64,000 bases of DNA, taken from contig NZ_CP116009.1 of the NCBI RefSeq assembly GCF_027941915.1, forward strand, positions 62,001-126,000, written 5' to 3'. A model generated the notes under the pieces. It searched no databases and was not told the origin of the DNA. It saw only the letters and a list, made by a program, of their open reading frames with translations. Both the position numbers and the translations under genes were made by a program. Shown piece after piece: positions 53,797-63,129 of this stretch (position 1 is the stretch's first letter; each line of letters starts with the position of its first letter). The DNA is from Ramlibacter tataouinensis. GTDB taxonomy: Bacteria > Pseudomonadota > Gammaproteobacteria > Burkholderiales > Burkholderiaceae_C.

Positions 53797-54956
53797 GCCC
53801 CCGCCTTCCGCGGATCCAGCGCGTCGCGCAGCGCGTCGCCCATGAACGTGAGCAGCAGCAAAGTCACGGTCAGCACGGCAAAAGTCGAAATCGAGATCCA
53901 CCAGGCGTCCAGGTTGGCCTTGCCCTGGTTCAGCAGTTCGCCCAGCGACGGCGTCCCCGGCGGCACCCCCAGCCCGAGGAAGTCCAGCGATGTGAGCGCA
54001 AGGATCGCCGCGCTCATGCGGAACGGCAGGAAGGTCACCACCGGCACCATGCTGTTGGGCAGGATGTGCTTCCACATCAGGCGGCCGTTGCCCACCCCCA
54101 GCGCCCGCGCGGCGCGCACGTAGTCCATCTGCCGGTTGCGCAGGAACTCGGCCCGCACGTAGTCGGACAGCCCCATCCAGCCGAACAGCGACAGCAGGAC
54201 CAGCAGCAGGGCCACGCTGGGGGCGAAGATCGCCGAGAAGATGATCAGCAGGTACAGCTCGGGCATCGCGCCCCAGATCTCGATGAAGCGCTGGAACGCC
54301 AGGTCGGTCTTGCCGCCGAAGAAGCCCTGCACCGCGCCGGTGAGCACGCCCACCACCACGCCGATGGCGGTGAGCGCCAGCCCGAACAGCACGCTGACGC
54401 GAAAGCCGTAGATCAGCTGGGCCAGCAGGTCGCGCCCGCGGTCGTCGGTGCCGAAGAAGTTCTCGCCCGAGGGCGCGGCCGGGTTGGGGTTGCTGGCGAA
54501 GTAGTTCAGCGTCCTGGGGCCGTAGGGGTTGGGCGGGTAGATCGCCCAGTTCCCGCCGGAGGTGACCTGCTGGCGGACGAACGGATCGAGGTAGTCGGCC
54601 GGCGTGTGGAAGTCGCCGCCGAACGCGGTCTCCGGGTAGTCGCGCAGCACCGGCACATAGAAGCTGCCCTCGTAGCGCACCAGCAGCGGCTTGTCGTTGG
54701 ACAGCACCTCGGCAAACAGGCTCAGCACCACCAGCACCGAGAAGACCAGCAGGCTGACGAAGCCCAGGCGGTTGCGGCGGAAGCGCTGCCAGGCGCGGCG
54801 GCTGGGTGAAACGGAAACCGGCGCCGCCACCCGCGCGGGCGTCGCGGCGGCACTTCCAGTGCCACCGGGGATCCGGCTGCGCCGGTCCCCTGGTGGCGCC
54901 CCCCCGGGGGGGAGGCGGCCGGCGGCCGCTTCGGGGGGGTTAATCGAATTTGACAC
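53793..54956 (-). CDS. yejE: Peptide ABC transporter permease YejE
   Basis: Inner-membrane permease of up to 387 residues. The core from SRRAWQRFRRNRLGFVSLLVFS to the end follows E. coli YejE closely (NDKPLLVRYEGSFY, FGTDDRGRDLLAQLIYG, the EAA-type loop RAARALGVGNGRLMWKHILPN). The first 34 or so codons from the GTG at 54956 translate a GC-rich repeat (NPPEAAAGRLPPGGAPPGD), so the real start may be the GTG at 54830, which gives an N-terminus of about the usual length. The long frame overlaps yejB by 17 bases. Confidence 0.9.
   Translation of the reverse strand: MSNSINPPEAAAGRLPPGGAPPGDRRSRIPGGTGSAAATPARVAAPVSVSPSRRAWQRFRRNRLGFVSLLVFSVLVVLSLFAEVLSNDKPLLVRYEGSFYVPVLRDYPETAFGGDFHTPADYLDPFVRQQVTSGGNWAIYPPNPYGPRTLNYFASNPNPAAPSGENFFGTDDRGRDLLAQLIYGFRVSVLFGLALTAIGVVVGVLTGAVQGFFGGKTDLAFQRFIEIWGAMPELYLLIIFSAIFAPSVALLLVLLSLFGWMGLSDYVRAEFLRNRQMDYVRAARALGVGNGRLMWKHILPNSMVPVVTFLPFRMSAAILALTSLDFLGLGVPPGTPSLGELLNQGKANLDAWWISISTFAVLTVTLLLLTFMGDALRDALDPRKAGA
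54854..54940. repeat. Dispersed GC-rich repeat at the yejB/yejE junction
   Basis: Contains near-palindromic arms CCACCGGGGATCCGG and CCGGTCCCCTGGTGG (54862-54896) and a CCCCCCCGGGGGGG core followed by GGCCGGCGGCCGC. The composition and layout match an intergenic repeat common in Comamonadaceae. It falls within the nominal N-terminal coding part of yejE. Confidence 0.6.
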
Positions 54957-55974
54957 GAGGGTCTACCAGCACGTAGGAAAGATCGCTGATCAATTTCGTG
55001 AACAGCCCGATCAGCGTGAACAGGTACAGCGTGCCCAGCACCACCGGGTAGTCGCGCCGGATCACGCTTTCGTACGACAGCAGGCCCAGCCCGTCGAGCG
55101 AGAACAGCGTCTCGATCAGCAGCGAGCCGGTGAAGAACGCGCCGATGAAGGCCGAGGGGAAGCCGGTGATGATCGGGATCAGCGCGTTGCGGAACACGTG
55201 CTTCCACAGCACCCGCCGCTCGTCCAGCCCCTTGGCGCGGGCCGTCAGCACGTACTGCTTGCGGATCTCCTCCAGGAACGAGTTCTTGGTCAGCATGGCG
55301 GTGACGGCGAAGCTGCCGAACACCATGGCCGTGACCGGCAGCGCGATGTGCCACAGGTAATCGACGACCTTGCCGGCCAGGCTGAGCTGCTCCCAATTGG
55401 CCGAGGTCAATCCGCGCAGCGGAAACCACTGCAACTGCCCGCCGAACACCACCAGCAGCGCCACGCCCAGCACGAACCCCGGAATCGCATAGCCCACCAG
55501 CACGACCAGCGTGGTGACGAAGTCGAAGCGCGTGCCGGCGCGCACCGCCTTGGCCACGCCCAGCGGCACGGCTATGAGGTAACTGAGGAAGAAGGTCCAC
55601 AGCCCCAGGCTGATCGACACCGGCAGCTTCTCCTTGACCAGCTGCCAGACGTCCTTGTGCTGGTAGAAGCTGCGGCCCAGGTCGAACCGGGCGAACTGCC
55701 CCAGCATCTGGAAGAAGCGCTCGTGCGCCGGCTTGTCGAAGCCGTACAGCTTCTTGATCTCCTCGATGCGCTGCGGATCGATGCCCTGCCGGCCGCGGTA
55801 GCCGGCCCCGCTGGCGGCAGCCCGCTCGCCGCCCGAATCGCGGCCCTGCAGCTGGGCGACCATCTGCTCCACCGGCCCACCCGGGACGAACTGCACGATG
55901 GCGAACGTCACCAGCAGCACCCCCAGCAGGGTGGGAATCATCAGCAGCAGGCGCTTGAGGATGTAGGCCGTCAT
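54940..55974 (-). CDS. yejB: Peptide ABC transporter permease YejB
   Basis: A 344-residue inner-membrane permease with six helices, starting [34 protein letters not shown] as in other Dpp/Opp/Yej B-type subunits. The periplasmic insertion before helix 2 and the cytoplasmic EAA loop (QYVLTARAKGLDERRVLWKHVFRN) are present. The ATG overlaps the yejA stop (ATGA). It pairs with YejE to form the channel. Confidence 0.94.
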   Translation of the reverse strand: MTAYILKRLLLMIPTLLGVLLVTFAIVQFVPGGPVEQMVAQLQGRDSGGERAAASGAGYRGRQGIDPQRIEEIKKLYGFDKPAHERFFQMLGQFARFDLGRSFYQHKDVWQLVKEKLPVSISLGLWTFFLSYLIAVPLGVAKAVRAGTRFDFVTTLVVLVGYAIPGFVLGVALLVVFGGQLQWFPLRGLTSANWEQLSLAGKVVDYLWHIALPVTAMVFGSFAVTAMLTKNSFLEEIRKQYVLTARAKGLDERRVLWKHVFRNALIPIITGFPSAFIGAFFTGSLLIETLFSLDGLGLLSYESVIRRDYPVVLGTLYLFTLIGLFTKLISDLSYVLVDPRVKFD

Positions 55975-57776
55975 GGCGACCCGCGATTGTCCGGCGAGGC
56001 CCACCAGGTGGCCAGTGCCCAGGTGTCGGCCTCGTAGTACGGCGGGACCACCGGCGGCAGCACGAAGCGCTGCGCCCGGTAGCCGATGAAGAAGGCGCCG
56101 CTGTAGTACTGCGGGATCGAGTAGTGGCCGTGCGACAGCACCCGGTCGAGCGCGCGCATCGCCGCACTCAGCTCGGGCCGGGTGGTGGCCTGCACCACCT
56201 TCTGCAGCAGCGCGTCGACGGCCGGGTCGGCGATGCCCCAGTAGTTGGCCGAGCCGTTGGTCTTGGCGGCGTTGGAGCCGAAGTACTCCAGCAGCTCGGC
56301 GCCCGGCGCCAGCATGCCCGGGATGCGCCGGGTGGTCAGCTCGAAGTCGAACCGGTCCATGCGCTCCTTGGACAGCGAGAAGTCGACCTGCCGGTAGACG
56401 AACCGGATGCCCAGCTTGGCCAGCGCCTGCTCGAACGGCGCGACGATGCGCACGATGGAGGGCTGGTCGTTGAGGAACTCGATGACGAAGGGCTCGCCCT
56501 GGGCGTTGCGCAAGGCGCCGTCGCGGTAGGTCCAGCCGGCCTCGGCCAGCAGCCGCTGGGCCTGGCGCAGGTTGTCGCGCAGGCTGCCGGGCGGCGCGGT
56601 GCTGGGCGGGACGGGCGCCGGGCCGAACACCTCGGGCCGCAGCTTGTCGCGCAGCGGCTCCAGCAGTGCCAGCTCGTCGGGCTGGGGCAGGCCCTCGGCG
56701 TGGAAGTCGCTGTTCGGGAAGTAGCCCTGCACGCGCTTGTACAGGCCGTAGAACAGCTGGCGGTTCATCCACTCGAAGTCCATCGCCAGCCCGAGCGCCC
56801 GGCGCACCCGGATGTCCTGGAACTTGGGCTTGCGGATGTTGAACACGTAGCCCTGGAAGTCGCCCGGGTTGCGGTTCTCGAAGGTCGCCTTCTTCAGCTC
56901 GCCGCTGTCGAATTGCTTGCCCTTGTACTGGCGCGCCCAGTTGCGCGAGGTGAACTCGCGCATGAAGTCGAACTCGCCGGACTTCAGGCCCTCGAAGCGG
57001 GCGGTCTCGTCCAGGTAGATCTTGAAGCTGACGCGGTCGAAGTTGAACTGGCCGCGCCGCACCGGCAGGTCGCGGGCCCAGTAGCCGGGGTCGCGCGCGT
57101 AGGTGACGTCGCGCCCGAGCTGCGGGTTGGCGATGCGGTAGGGCCCGGAGGCGATCGGCACCTCCATTACCACCTGGTCGAACGGCTTGCCCTTGCCCCA
57201 GTCGCGGCTGAAGACCGGCATGCCGCCGACGATCAGCGGCAGCTCGCGGTTGGGCGAGGCGAAATCGAAGCGCACCGTGCGCGCATCGACCTCCACCGCG
57301 CGCCGCACTTCCTGGTAGATGGTGCGGTACTGCGGCGCCGCCTGCTCGCTGATCAGGGTGCGGAACGAGTGCACCACGTCGGCGGCCAGCACCGGCTTGC
57401 CGTCATGGAAGCGCGCCTCGCGCCGCAGGCGGAAGGTGGCCGACAGTCGGTTGGGCGCCACGTCCACGTCCTCGGCCAGCAGGCCGTAGGCGGTGGTCGG
57501 CTCGTCGAAGTTGCCCGTGAGCAGGCTGTCGAACATCAGCGCGGCCATGCCGTAGGGCTCGGTGCCCTTGAGCGTGAACGGGTTGAACTTGTCGAAATTG
57601 GTCGGCCGCGTGGGCGGCACCATGCGGATCTCGCCGCCCTTGGGCGCCTTCGGATCGACGTAGGCGAAATGGCTGAAGTCCGGCGGGTACTTGATGTCCC
57701 CGAACTGCGCATAGGCGTGGGCGGCCCAGGAAGGCGCCGCCGCCATGCATGCCAGCAGTACCAGCCAATCCCGCAT
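55971..57776 (-). CDS. yejA: Peptide ABC transporter substrate-binding protein YejA
   Basis: Periplasmic SBP_bac_5-type receptor of 601 residues with a signal peptide ([21 protein letters not shown]). The family core includes [27 protein letters not shown], the hinge strands and the C-terminal [23 protein letters not shown]. It binds oligopeptides for YejBEF. The ATG at 57776 places the signal peptide at the N-terminus; a longer frame would overlap fabI. It starts 37 bases from the divergent fabI start and heads the order yejA-B-E-F, followed by arfB. Confidence 0.92.
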   Translation of the reverse strand: MRDWLVLLACMAAAPSWAAHAYAQFGDIKYPPDFSHFAYVDPKAPKGGEIRMVPPTRPTNFDKFNPFTLKGTEPYGMAALMFDSLLTGNFDEPTTAYGLLAEDVDVAPNRLSATFRLRREARFHDGKPVLAADVVHSFRTLISEQAAPQYRTIYQEVRRAVEVDARTVRFDFASPNRELPLIVGGMPVFSRDWGKGKPFDQVVMEVPIASGPYRIANPQLGRDVTYARDPGYWARDLPVRRGQFNFDRVSFKIYLDETARFEGLKSGEFDFMREFTSRNWARQYKGKQFDSGELKKATFENRNPGDFQGYVFNIRKPKFQDIRVRRALGLAMDFEWMNRQLFYGLYKRVQGYFPNSDFHAEGLPQPDELALLEPLRDKLRPEVFGPAPVPPSTAPPGSLRDNLRQAQRLLAEAGWTYRDGALRNAQGEPFVIEFLNDQPSIVRIVAPFEQALAKLGIRFVYRQVDFSLSKERMDRFDFELTTRRIPGMLAPGAELLEYFGSNAAKTNGSANYWGIADPAVDALLQKVVQATTRPELSAAMRALDRVLSHGHYSIPQYYSGAFFIGYRAQRFVLPPVVPPYYEADTWALATWWASPDNRGSP

Positions 57777-57813
57777 GAGACAATTCTGCCGACTTTTTCC
57801 CACGACAAGACCC

Positions 57814-58596
57814 ATGGGTTTCCTCACCGGCAAGAAATACCTGATCACGGGCGTGCTCTCGAACCGCTCGATCGCCTACGGCATCGCCAAGGCCTGCCAC
57901 CAGCAGGGCGCGGAACTGGCCTTCAGCTACGTCGGCGAGCGCTTTCGCGACCGGATCGTCGAGTTCGCCTCGGAGTTCAACTCCGACCTGGTGTTCGACT
58001 GCGACGTCAGCGACGACGCACAGATCGACAAGCTGTTCGCCGACCTGTCGGCCCGCTGGCCGAAGTTCGACGGCTTCGTGCACAGCATCGGCTTCGCCCC
58101 GCGCGAGGCGATCGCCGGCGACTTCCTCGACGGCCTGTCGCGCGAGGCGTTCCGCATCGCGCAGGACATCAGCGCCTACAGCTTCCCGGCCATGGCCAAG
58201 TCGGCCCTGCCCTACCTGACCGACAACGCCTCGCTGCTCACGCTGAGCTACCTGGGCGCCCTGCGCATCGTGCCGCACTACAACACCATGGGCCTGGCCA
58301 AGGCCTCGCTCGAGGCGTCGGTGCGCTACCTGGCCGGCTCGCTGGGGCCGCGCGGCATCCGGGTCAACGGCATCAGCGCCGGCCCGATCAAGACGCTGGC
58401 GGCCAGCGGCATCAAGGATTTCTCCAAGCTGCTGTCCATCGTCGCCAAGGCGGCGCCGCTGCGCCGCAACGTGACGATCGAGGACGTCGGCAACGTGGCC
58501 GCCTTCCTGCTGAGCGATTTGGCGTCCGGCGTGACGGCCGAGATCAGCTACGTCGACGGCGGCTTCAGCCAGACGGCGATCGCGGTCGAGGAATAA
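57814..58596 (+). CDS. fabI: Enoyl-ACP reductase, NADH-dependent
   Basis: Last reduction of each fatty acid elongation cycle. The 260-residue SDR-fold protein has the FabI-type nucleotide motif [16 protein letters not shown] and the catalytic pair Tyr156-x6-Lys163 in [12 protein letters not shown], at the same numbers as in E. coli FabI. Tyr146 region [10 protein letters not shown] is also present. FabI is the target of triclosan and related inhibitors; no obvious resistance change was looked for at single residues. It is divergent from yejA with only 37 bases between. Confidence 0.96.
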   Translation: MGFLTGKKYLITGVLSNRSIAYGIAKACHQQGAELAFSYVGERFRDRIVEFASEFNSDLVFDCDVSDDAQIDKLFADLSARWPKFDGFVHSIGFAPREAIAGDFLDGLSREAFRIAQDISAYSFPAMAKSALPYLTDNASLLTLSYLGALRIVPHYNTMGLAKASLEASVRYLAGSLGPRGIRVNGISAGPIKTLAASGIKDFSKLLSIVAKAAPLRRNVTIEDVGNVAAFLLSDLASGVTAEISYVDGGFSQTAIAVEE

Positions 58597-58660
58597 GAGG
58601 TGTCATGGCGGCCTTGAGCCGCCATCCACCTCCTGCGCAGGGTATTACGTCGGGAGGCGG

Positions 58661-58727
58661 ATCCCGGCCTTCGCCGGGATGACACGGAAGTGCCGGGAAG
58701 TCCCCACGGCCCCCGCCTGCGCGGGGG
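58661..58727. repeat. Two REP-like palindromes between convergent genes
   Basis: The first is a perfect 8-base stem ATCCCGGC / GCCGGGAT with CTTC loop (58661-58680). The second is CCCCCGC / GCGGGGG with CTGC loop (58710-58727). They lie between the convergent fabI and decarboxylase genes and can act as terminators for both. Confidence 0.7.
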
Positions 58728-58736
58728 CGAAGGTCG

Positions 58737-61004
58737 TCAGCCCTTCACGCAGTCCGCGTAATACCGCCGCTTTCCGTCCTCGCCGACCTCCTCCACCAGG
58801 CCGTGGATGTCCGTCTCGAAGCCGGGGCAGGCTTCGTTGAACTCGCGCGAGAACTTCAGGTAGTCGACGATCTTCTTGTTGAACACCTCGCCCGGGATCA
58901 GCAGCGGGATGCCCGGCGGGTACGGCGTCACCAGCGAGGTGGTGATCCGCCCCTCCAGCTCGTCGATCTCGACCCGCTCGGTCTTGCGGTGCGCGATGTG
59001 GGCGAAGGCGTCGCTGGGCTTCATGGCCGGCGTCAGGTCCGACAGGTACATGTCGGTGGTCAGCCGGGCGATGTCGTACTTGGCGTACAGCTCGTGCACG
59101 TGCTGGCACAGGTCGGCCAGGCCCATGCGCTCGTAGCGCGGCTGCTGGGCGCAGAACTCCGGCAGGATGCGCCACATCGGCTGGTTGCGCGCGTAGTCGT
59201 CCTTGAACTGCTGCAGCGCCGTCAGCAGCGTGTTCCAGCGGCCCTTGGTGATGCCGATGGTGAACATGATGAAGAACGAGTACAGCCCGGTCTTCTCCAC
59301 GATGATCCCGTGCTCGGCCAGGAAGCGGGTCACGATCGACGCCGGGATGCCGGTCTTGGCGAACTTGCCGTTCAGGTCCAGGCCCGGGGTCACGATGGTG
59401 GACTTGATCGGGTCCAGCATGTTGAAGCCCTCGGCCAGGTTGCCGAAGCCGTGCCACTTGGCGGTGCGCGCCTCGCCCTTGATGATCCAGTCGTCGGCGC
59501 GGCCGATGCCTTGCTCGGCCAGCTTGTCCGGGCCCCAGACCTTGAACCACCAGTCCTTGCCGTAGGCCTGGTCGACCTGGCGCATGGCGCGCCGGAAGTC
59601 CAGCGCCTCCATGATGCTTTCCTCCACCATCGCCGTGCCGCCGGGCGGCTCCATCATCGCGGCGGCCACGTCGCAGCTGGCGATGATCGAGTACTGCGGG
59701 CTGGTCGAGGTGTGCATCAGGTACGCCTCGTTGAACAGGTGCCGGTCCAGCTTGTTGGTCTTGGCGTCCTGCACCAGCACGTGGCTGGCCTGGCTGATGC
59801 CGGCCAGCAGCTTGTGGATGGACTGGGTGGCGTAGACCAGCGACTTCTCCGGCCGCGGGCGCTTCTTGCCCATGGCGTGGAAGCTGCCATAGAACGGGTG
59901 GAAGGCCGCGTGCGGCAGCCAGGCCTCGTCGAAGTGCAGCGCATCGACGTAGCCGTCCAGCATGCCCTTGATGGTCTCGGTGTTGTACAGCACGCCGTCG
60001 TAGGTGGACTGGGTCAGCGTCACGATGCGCGGCTTGACCTGCTCCGGGTCCACCCCCGCCAGCAGCGGGTTGGCGCGGATCTTGTCCTTGATCGCCTCCG
60101 GCGTGAACTCGCTCTGCGGGATCGGGCCGATGATGCCGAAGTGGTTGCGCGTCGGCTTCATGAACACGGGGATCGCCCCGGTCATGATGATCGAGTGCAG
60201 GATCGACTTGTGGCAGTTGCGGTCCACCACCACCACGTCGCCCGGCGCCACCGTGTGGTGCCACACCATCTTGTTCGAGGTGCTGGTGCCGTTGGTCACG
60301 AAGAAGCAATGGTCGGCGTTGAAGATGCGCGCCGCATTGCGCTCGCTGGCCGCCACCGGGCCGGTGTGGTCCAGCAGCTGGCCCAGCTCGTCCACCGCGT
60401 TGCAGACGTCGGCGCGCAGCATGTTCTCGCCGAAGAACTGGTGGAACATCTGGCCGATCGGGCTCTTGAGGAAGGCCACGCCGCCGGAATGCCCCGGGCA
60501 GTGCCAGGAGTAGGAGCCGTCCTCGGCGTAGTCCAGCAGCGCCTTGAAGAACGGCGGCTGGATCCCCTCCAGGTAGCTCTTGGCCTCGCGGATGATGTGG
60601 CGGGCCATGAACTCCGGCGTGTCTTCGTACATGTGGATGAAGCCATGGAGCTCGCGCAGCACGTCGTTGGGCAGGTGCTGCGAGGTCTTGGTCTCGCCGT
60701 AGATGTAGATCGGCACGTCGGCGTTCTTGCGCCGCACTTCCTGGATGAAGGCGCGCAGGTTCAGCACGGCCGGCGCCTCGTCGGGGCCGGAGGTGGTGAA
60801 CTCCTCGTCGTCGATCGACAGGATGAACGCGCTGGCGCGGCTTTGCTGCTGCGCGAACTGCGACAGGTCGCCGTAGCTGGTGACGCCCAGCACCTCCATG
60901 CCCTCGGCCTCGATGGCCTGCGCCAGGGCGCGGATGCCCAGTCCCGAGGTGTTCTCGGACCGGTAGTCTTCGTCGATGATGACGATGGGAAAGCGGAACT
61001 TCAT
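58737..61004 (-). CDS. Ornithine/lysine/arginine decarboxylase (fold type I, PLP)
   Basis: A 755-residue PLP enzyme of the large, biodegradative-type decarboxylase family. It has the N-terminal wing domain (PIVIIDEDYRSENTSGLGIRALAQAIEAEGMEV), the catalytic domain with PLP Lys398 in TQSIHKLLAG and HFDEAWLPHAAFHP, and the C-terminal domain (IPLLIPGEVFN). It makes a polyamine or cadaverine/agmatine with loss of CO2, consuming a proton. Which basic amino acid it uses cannot be read safely from sequence. The ATG at 61004 gives the standard N-terminus. It is divergent from nfeD with 171 bases between and is alone on its strand. Confidence 0.93.
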   Translation of the reverse strand: MKFRFPIVIIDEDYRSENTSGLGIRALAQAIEAEGMEVLGVTSYGDLSQFAQQQSRASAFILSIDDEEFTTSGPDEAPAVLNLRAFIQEVRRKNADVPIYIYGETKTSQHLPNDVLRELHGFIHMYEDTPEFMARHIIREAKSYLEGIQPPFFKALLDYAEDGSYSWHCPGHSGGVAFLKSPIGQMFHQFFGENMLRADVCNAVDELGQLLDHTGPVAASERNAARIFNADHCFFVTNGTSTSNKMVWHHTVAPGDVVVVDRNCHKSILHSIIMTGAIPVFMKPTRNHFGIIGPIPQSEFTPEAIKDKIRANPLLAGVDPEQVKPRIVTLTQSTYDGVLYNTETIKGMLDGYVDALHFDEAWLPHAAFHPFYGSFHAMGKKRPRPEKSLVYATQSIHKLLAGISQASHVLVQDAKTNKLDRHLFNEAYLMHTSTSPQYSIIASCDVAAAMMEPPGGTAMVEESIMEALDFRRAMRQVDQAYGKDWWFKVWGPDKLAEQGIGRADDWIIKGEARTAKWHGFGNLAEGFNMLDPIKSTIVTPGLDLNGKFAKTGIPASIVTRFLAEHGIIVEKTGLYSFFIMFTIGITKGRWNTLLTALQQFKDDYARNQPMWRILPEFCAQQPRYERMGLADLCQHVHELYAKYDIARLTTDMYLSDLTPAMKPSDAFAHIAHRKTERVEIDELEGRITTSLVTPYPPGIPLLIPGEVFNKKIVDYLKFSREFNEACPGFETDIHGLVEEVGEDGKRRYYADCVKG

Positions 61005-61175
61005 GCGTGACTCCCGGCACCGGGCGGACGAACAAGGCGCGAAGTGTATGCAATCGGGCAATCCCTTCGTCGAAGCCTGAGCGCGCCGAAGGCGGCATTG
61101 CGCACTCGGCCGGGCAACGGCCGCCCTTGCGACGACAATCGCGGCAAAGGACGAGCCAGGAGACAGGAGGCGCAG

Positions 61176-61601
61176 ATGACCGAATCGACCTTGTGGTGGC
61201 TGCTGACCGGGGCGGCCGTGGCCGCCGAGCTGGTCACCGGCACCTTCTACCTGCTGATGGGAGCCATCGGCCTGGCCGCCGGCGCGCTGGCCGCGCATGC
61301 CGGCTTCGGCATGCCGGCGCAGCTGGTCACGGCGGCGGTGGTCGGCGGCGGCGCCGTGGCCGCCTGCTACGCCGTGCGCCGCAGCCTCCCGGCGGCCCCG
61401 CCGGCCGGCGCCAATCGCGACGTCAACCTGGACGTCGGCGAGACCGTGATGGTCGAGCGCTGGCAGGCCGACGGCACCGCCCAGGTGCGCTACCGCGGCG
61501 CCAGCTGGACCGTCTCCCACCTGCCCGGCGAGATCCCCGTGGCCGGCCTGCACCGCGTGCGCGAGGTGGTGGGCAACCGCCTCGTGGTCGAGAAAGCCTG
61601 A
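61176..61601 (+). CDS. NfeD family membrane protein (short form)
   Basis: A 141-residue protein with two or three N-terminal membrane helices (LWWLLTGAAVAAELVTGTFYLL; IGLAAGALAAHAGF; LVTAAVVGGGAVAACY) and a C-terminal OB-fold (DVGETVMVERWQADGTAQVRYRGASWTV). Short NfeD proteins partner with SPFH proteins in membrane microdomains, and indeed an SPFH gene follows 29 bases later. AGGAGG lies 5 bases before the ATG. Confidence 0.9.
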   Translation: MTESTLWWLLTGAAVAAELVTGTFYLLMGAIGLAAGALAAHAGFGMPAQLVTAAVVGGGAVAACYAVRRSLPAAPPAGANRDVNLDVGETVMVERWQADGTAQVRYRGASWTVSHLPGEIPVAGLHRVREVVGNRLVVEKA

Positions 61602-61630
61602 ACCCGTTACCCCCCGGAGGAGAAGAAAGC

Positions 61631-62554
61631 ATGGAAATCGCACTGGTCCTGTTCGTCATCGCAGTCATCTTCGTGGTGCGCGCCATCAAGGTCGTGCCGC
61701 AGCAGCACGCCTGGGTGGTCGAGCGGCTGGGCAAGTACAACGCCTCGCTGGCGCCCGGCCTGAACTTCCTGATCCCGTTCATCGACAAGGTCGCCTACAA
61801 GCACAGCCTGAAGGAAATCCCGCTGGACGTGCCCAGCCAGGTCTGCATCACCCGCGACAACACCCAGCTGCAGGTCGACGGCATCCTGTACTTCCAGGTG
61901 ACCGACCCGATGCGCGCCAGCTACGGCTCGTCCAACTACGTGGTGGCCATCACGCAGCTGGCCCAGACCACGCTGCGCAGCGTCATCGGCCGGATGGAGC
62001 TGGACAAGACCTTCGAGGAGCGCGACATCATCAACGTGCAAGTGGTGCAGGCCATCGACGAGGCGGCGCTGAACTGGGGCGTGAAGGTGCTGCGCTACGA
62101 GATCAAGGACCTGACGCCGCCGGCCGAGATCCTGCGTGCCATGCAGTCGCAGATCACCGCCGAGCGGGAAAAGCGCGCCCTGATCGCCGCCTCCGAAGGC
62201 CGGCGCCAGGAGCAGATCAACATCGCCACCGGCGAGCGCGAGGCCTTCATCGCCCGCTCGGAAGGCGAGAAGCAGGCCGAGATCAACCAGGCCCAGGGCG
62301 AGGCGGCGGCCATCCTGGCGGTGGCCGAAGCCAAGGCCGAAGCCATCCGCAAGGTCGCCGAAGCCATCCGCCAGCCCGGCGGCGACCAGGCGGTGCAGCT
62401 GGAAGTGGCGGAGAAGGCGGTGGACGCCTTCCGCAACGTGGCCAACGAGTCGCAGACCACGCTGATCGTGCCGGCCAACATGAGCGAGGTCTCGACCCTG
62501 ATCGCCTCGGCGATGCGCATGATCCAGGCGGGCAAGCCCGGGGCGTCGGCCTGA
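61631..62554 (+). CDS. SPFH/band 7 (stomatin-like, QmcA-type) protein
   Basis: A 307-residue membrane-anchored protein. One N-terminal helix (IALVLFVIAVIFVVRAIKVV) precedes the SPFH domain (QQHAWVVERLGKYNASLAPGLNFLIPFID) and a long coiled coil (SEGRRQEQINIATGEREAFIARSEGEKQAEINQ) that drives oligomerisation. Such proteins form rings or patches in the membrane and often restrain FtsH-like proteases; FtsH is encoded about 32 kb away in this window. It is co-transcribed with nfeD. Confidence 0.93.
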   Translation: MEIALVLFVIAVIFVVRAIKVVPQQHAWVVERLGKYNASLAPGLNFLIPFIDKVAYKHSLKEIPLDVPSQVCITRDNTQLQVDGILYFQVTDPMRASYGSSNYVVAITQLAQTTLRSVIGRMELDKTFEERDIINVQVVQAIDEAALNWGVKVLRYEIKDLTPPAEILRAMQSQITAEREKRALIAASEGRRQEQINIATGEREAFIARSEGEKQAEINQAQGEAAAILAVAEAKAEAIRKVAEAIRQPGGDQAVQLEVAEKAVDAFRNVANESQTTLIVPANMSEVSTLIASAMRMIQAGKPGASA

Positions 62555-62581
62555 GGGGCCTTGCCGCCGCCCTGACGCCAT

Positions 62582-62603
62582 CGTCGGCCTGGGAAGGCCG
62601 ACG
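62582..62603 (+). terminator. Hairpin after the SPFH gene
   Basis: Perfect 8-base stem CGTCGGCC / GGCCGACG with a 6-base loop about 28 bases after the stop. No U-tract follows, so it may be a weak terminator or an mRNA end stabiliser. Confidence 0.4.
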
Positions 62604-62703
62604 CCTCAGTTCCACTGTGCCGAGGCCGCTTCCGCCTGGCACATCGCTTGCCCCGGTTCCCTTGCCGGCGTCCACCCCGGGCGCCTCAACCAGGAGTGAA
62701 TCG

Positions 62704-63069
62704 ATGCAAGGTACCGAGTTGAAGCAGCGTGTCGACCAGATCGAGCAGTGCACCGACGACGCCAAGCGCGCGGTGACCAGTGGTTCGGCCACGCCCGAGC
62801 TGCGCCAGTGCGTGCAGGACATGCACCAGCAAGCCCGCCAGTTGCAGCAGGCCTGCAGCGGCGGCCAGCAGCAGATGGGGCAGCAGCAGATGGGCCAGCA
62901 GGGCGGCCTGGACAGCGGCTTGCGCCAGCAGGTGGCCCAGCTCGAGCAGACGGCCGACCGCGCGATGCAGGCCTGCCGCCAGGCCGGCAGCAACGTCGAC
63001 CAGCAGACGCAGCAGGCCGTGCAGCGGGCGCACCAGGAAATCTCCAGCGTGAAGAAGCAGATGCAGTAG
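62704..63069 (+). CDS. Gln-rich coiled-coil hypothetical protein
   Basis: A 121-residue cytoplasmic-looking protein with no signal peptide. It is almost entirely helical, with regular heptads and many Gln residues (HQQARQLQQACSGGQQQMGQ; TQQAVQRAHQEISSVKKQMQ) and three Cys residues. A 15-base unit is tandemly duplicated within it (62866-62895), giving QQQMGQQQMG. I do not recognise a family. GGAG lies about 7 bases upstream of the ATG. The spacing from the SPFH gene (149 bases with a hairpin) suggests a separate transcript. Confidence 0.65.
   Translation: MQGTELKQRVDQIEQCTDDAKRAVTSGSATPELRQCVQDMHQQARQLQQACSGGQQQMGQQQMGQQGGLDSGLRQQVAQLEQTADRAMQACRQAGSNVDQQTQQAVQRAHQEISSVKKQMQ
62866..62895 (+). 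repeat. 15-base tandem duplication in the Gln-rich gene
   Basis: Two copies of CAGCAGCAGATGGG(G/C), in frame, encode QQQMG twice. It may vary in copy number between strains. Confidence 0.7.
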
Positions 63070-63129
63070 CGGCATCCGCCCTCGCCCGAGACCAAGGACA
63101 CCTCCAGCAGCGAGTGACAGGGGCCGCCC

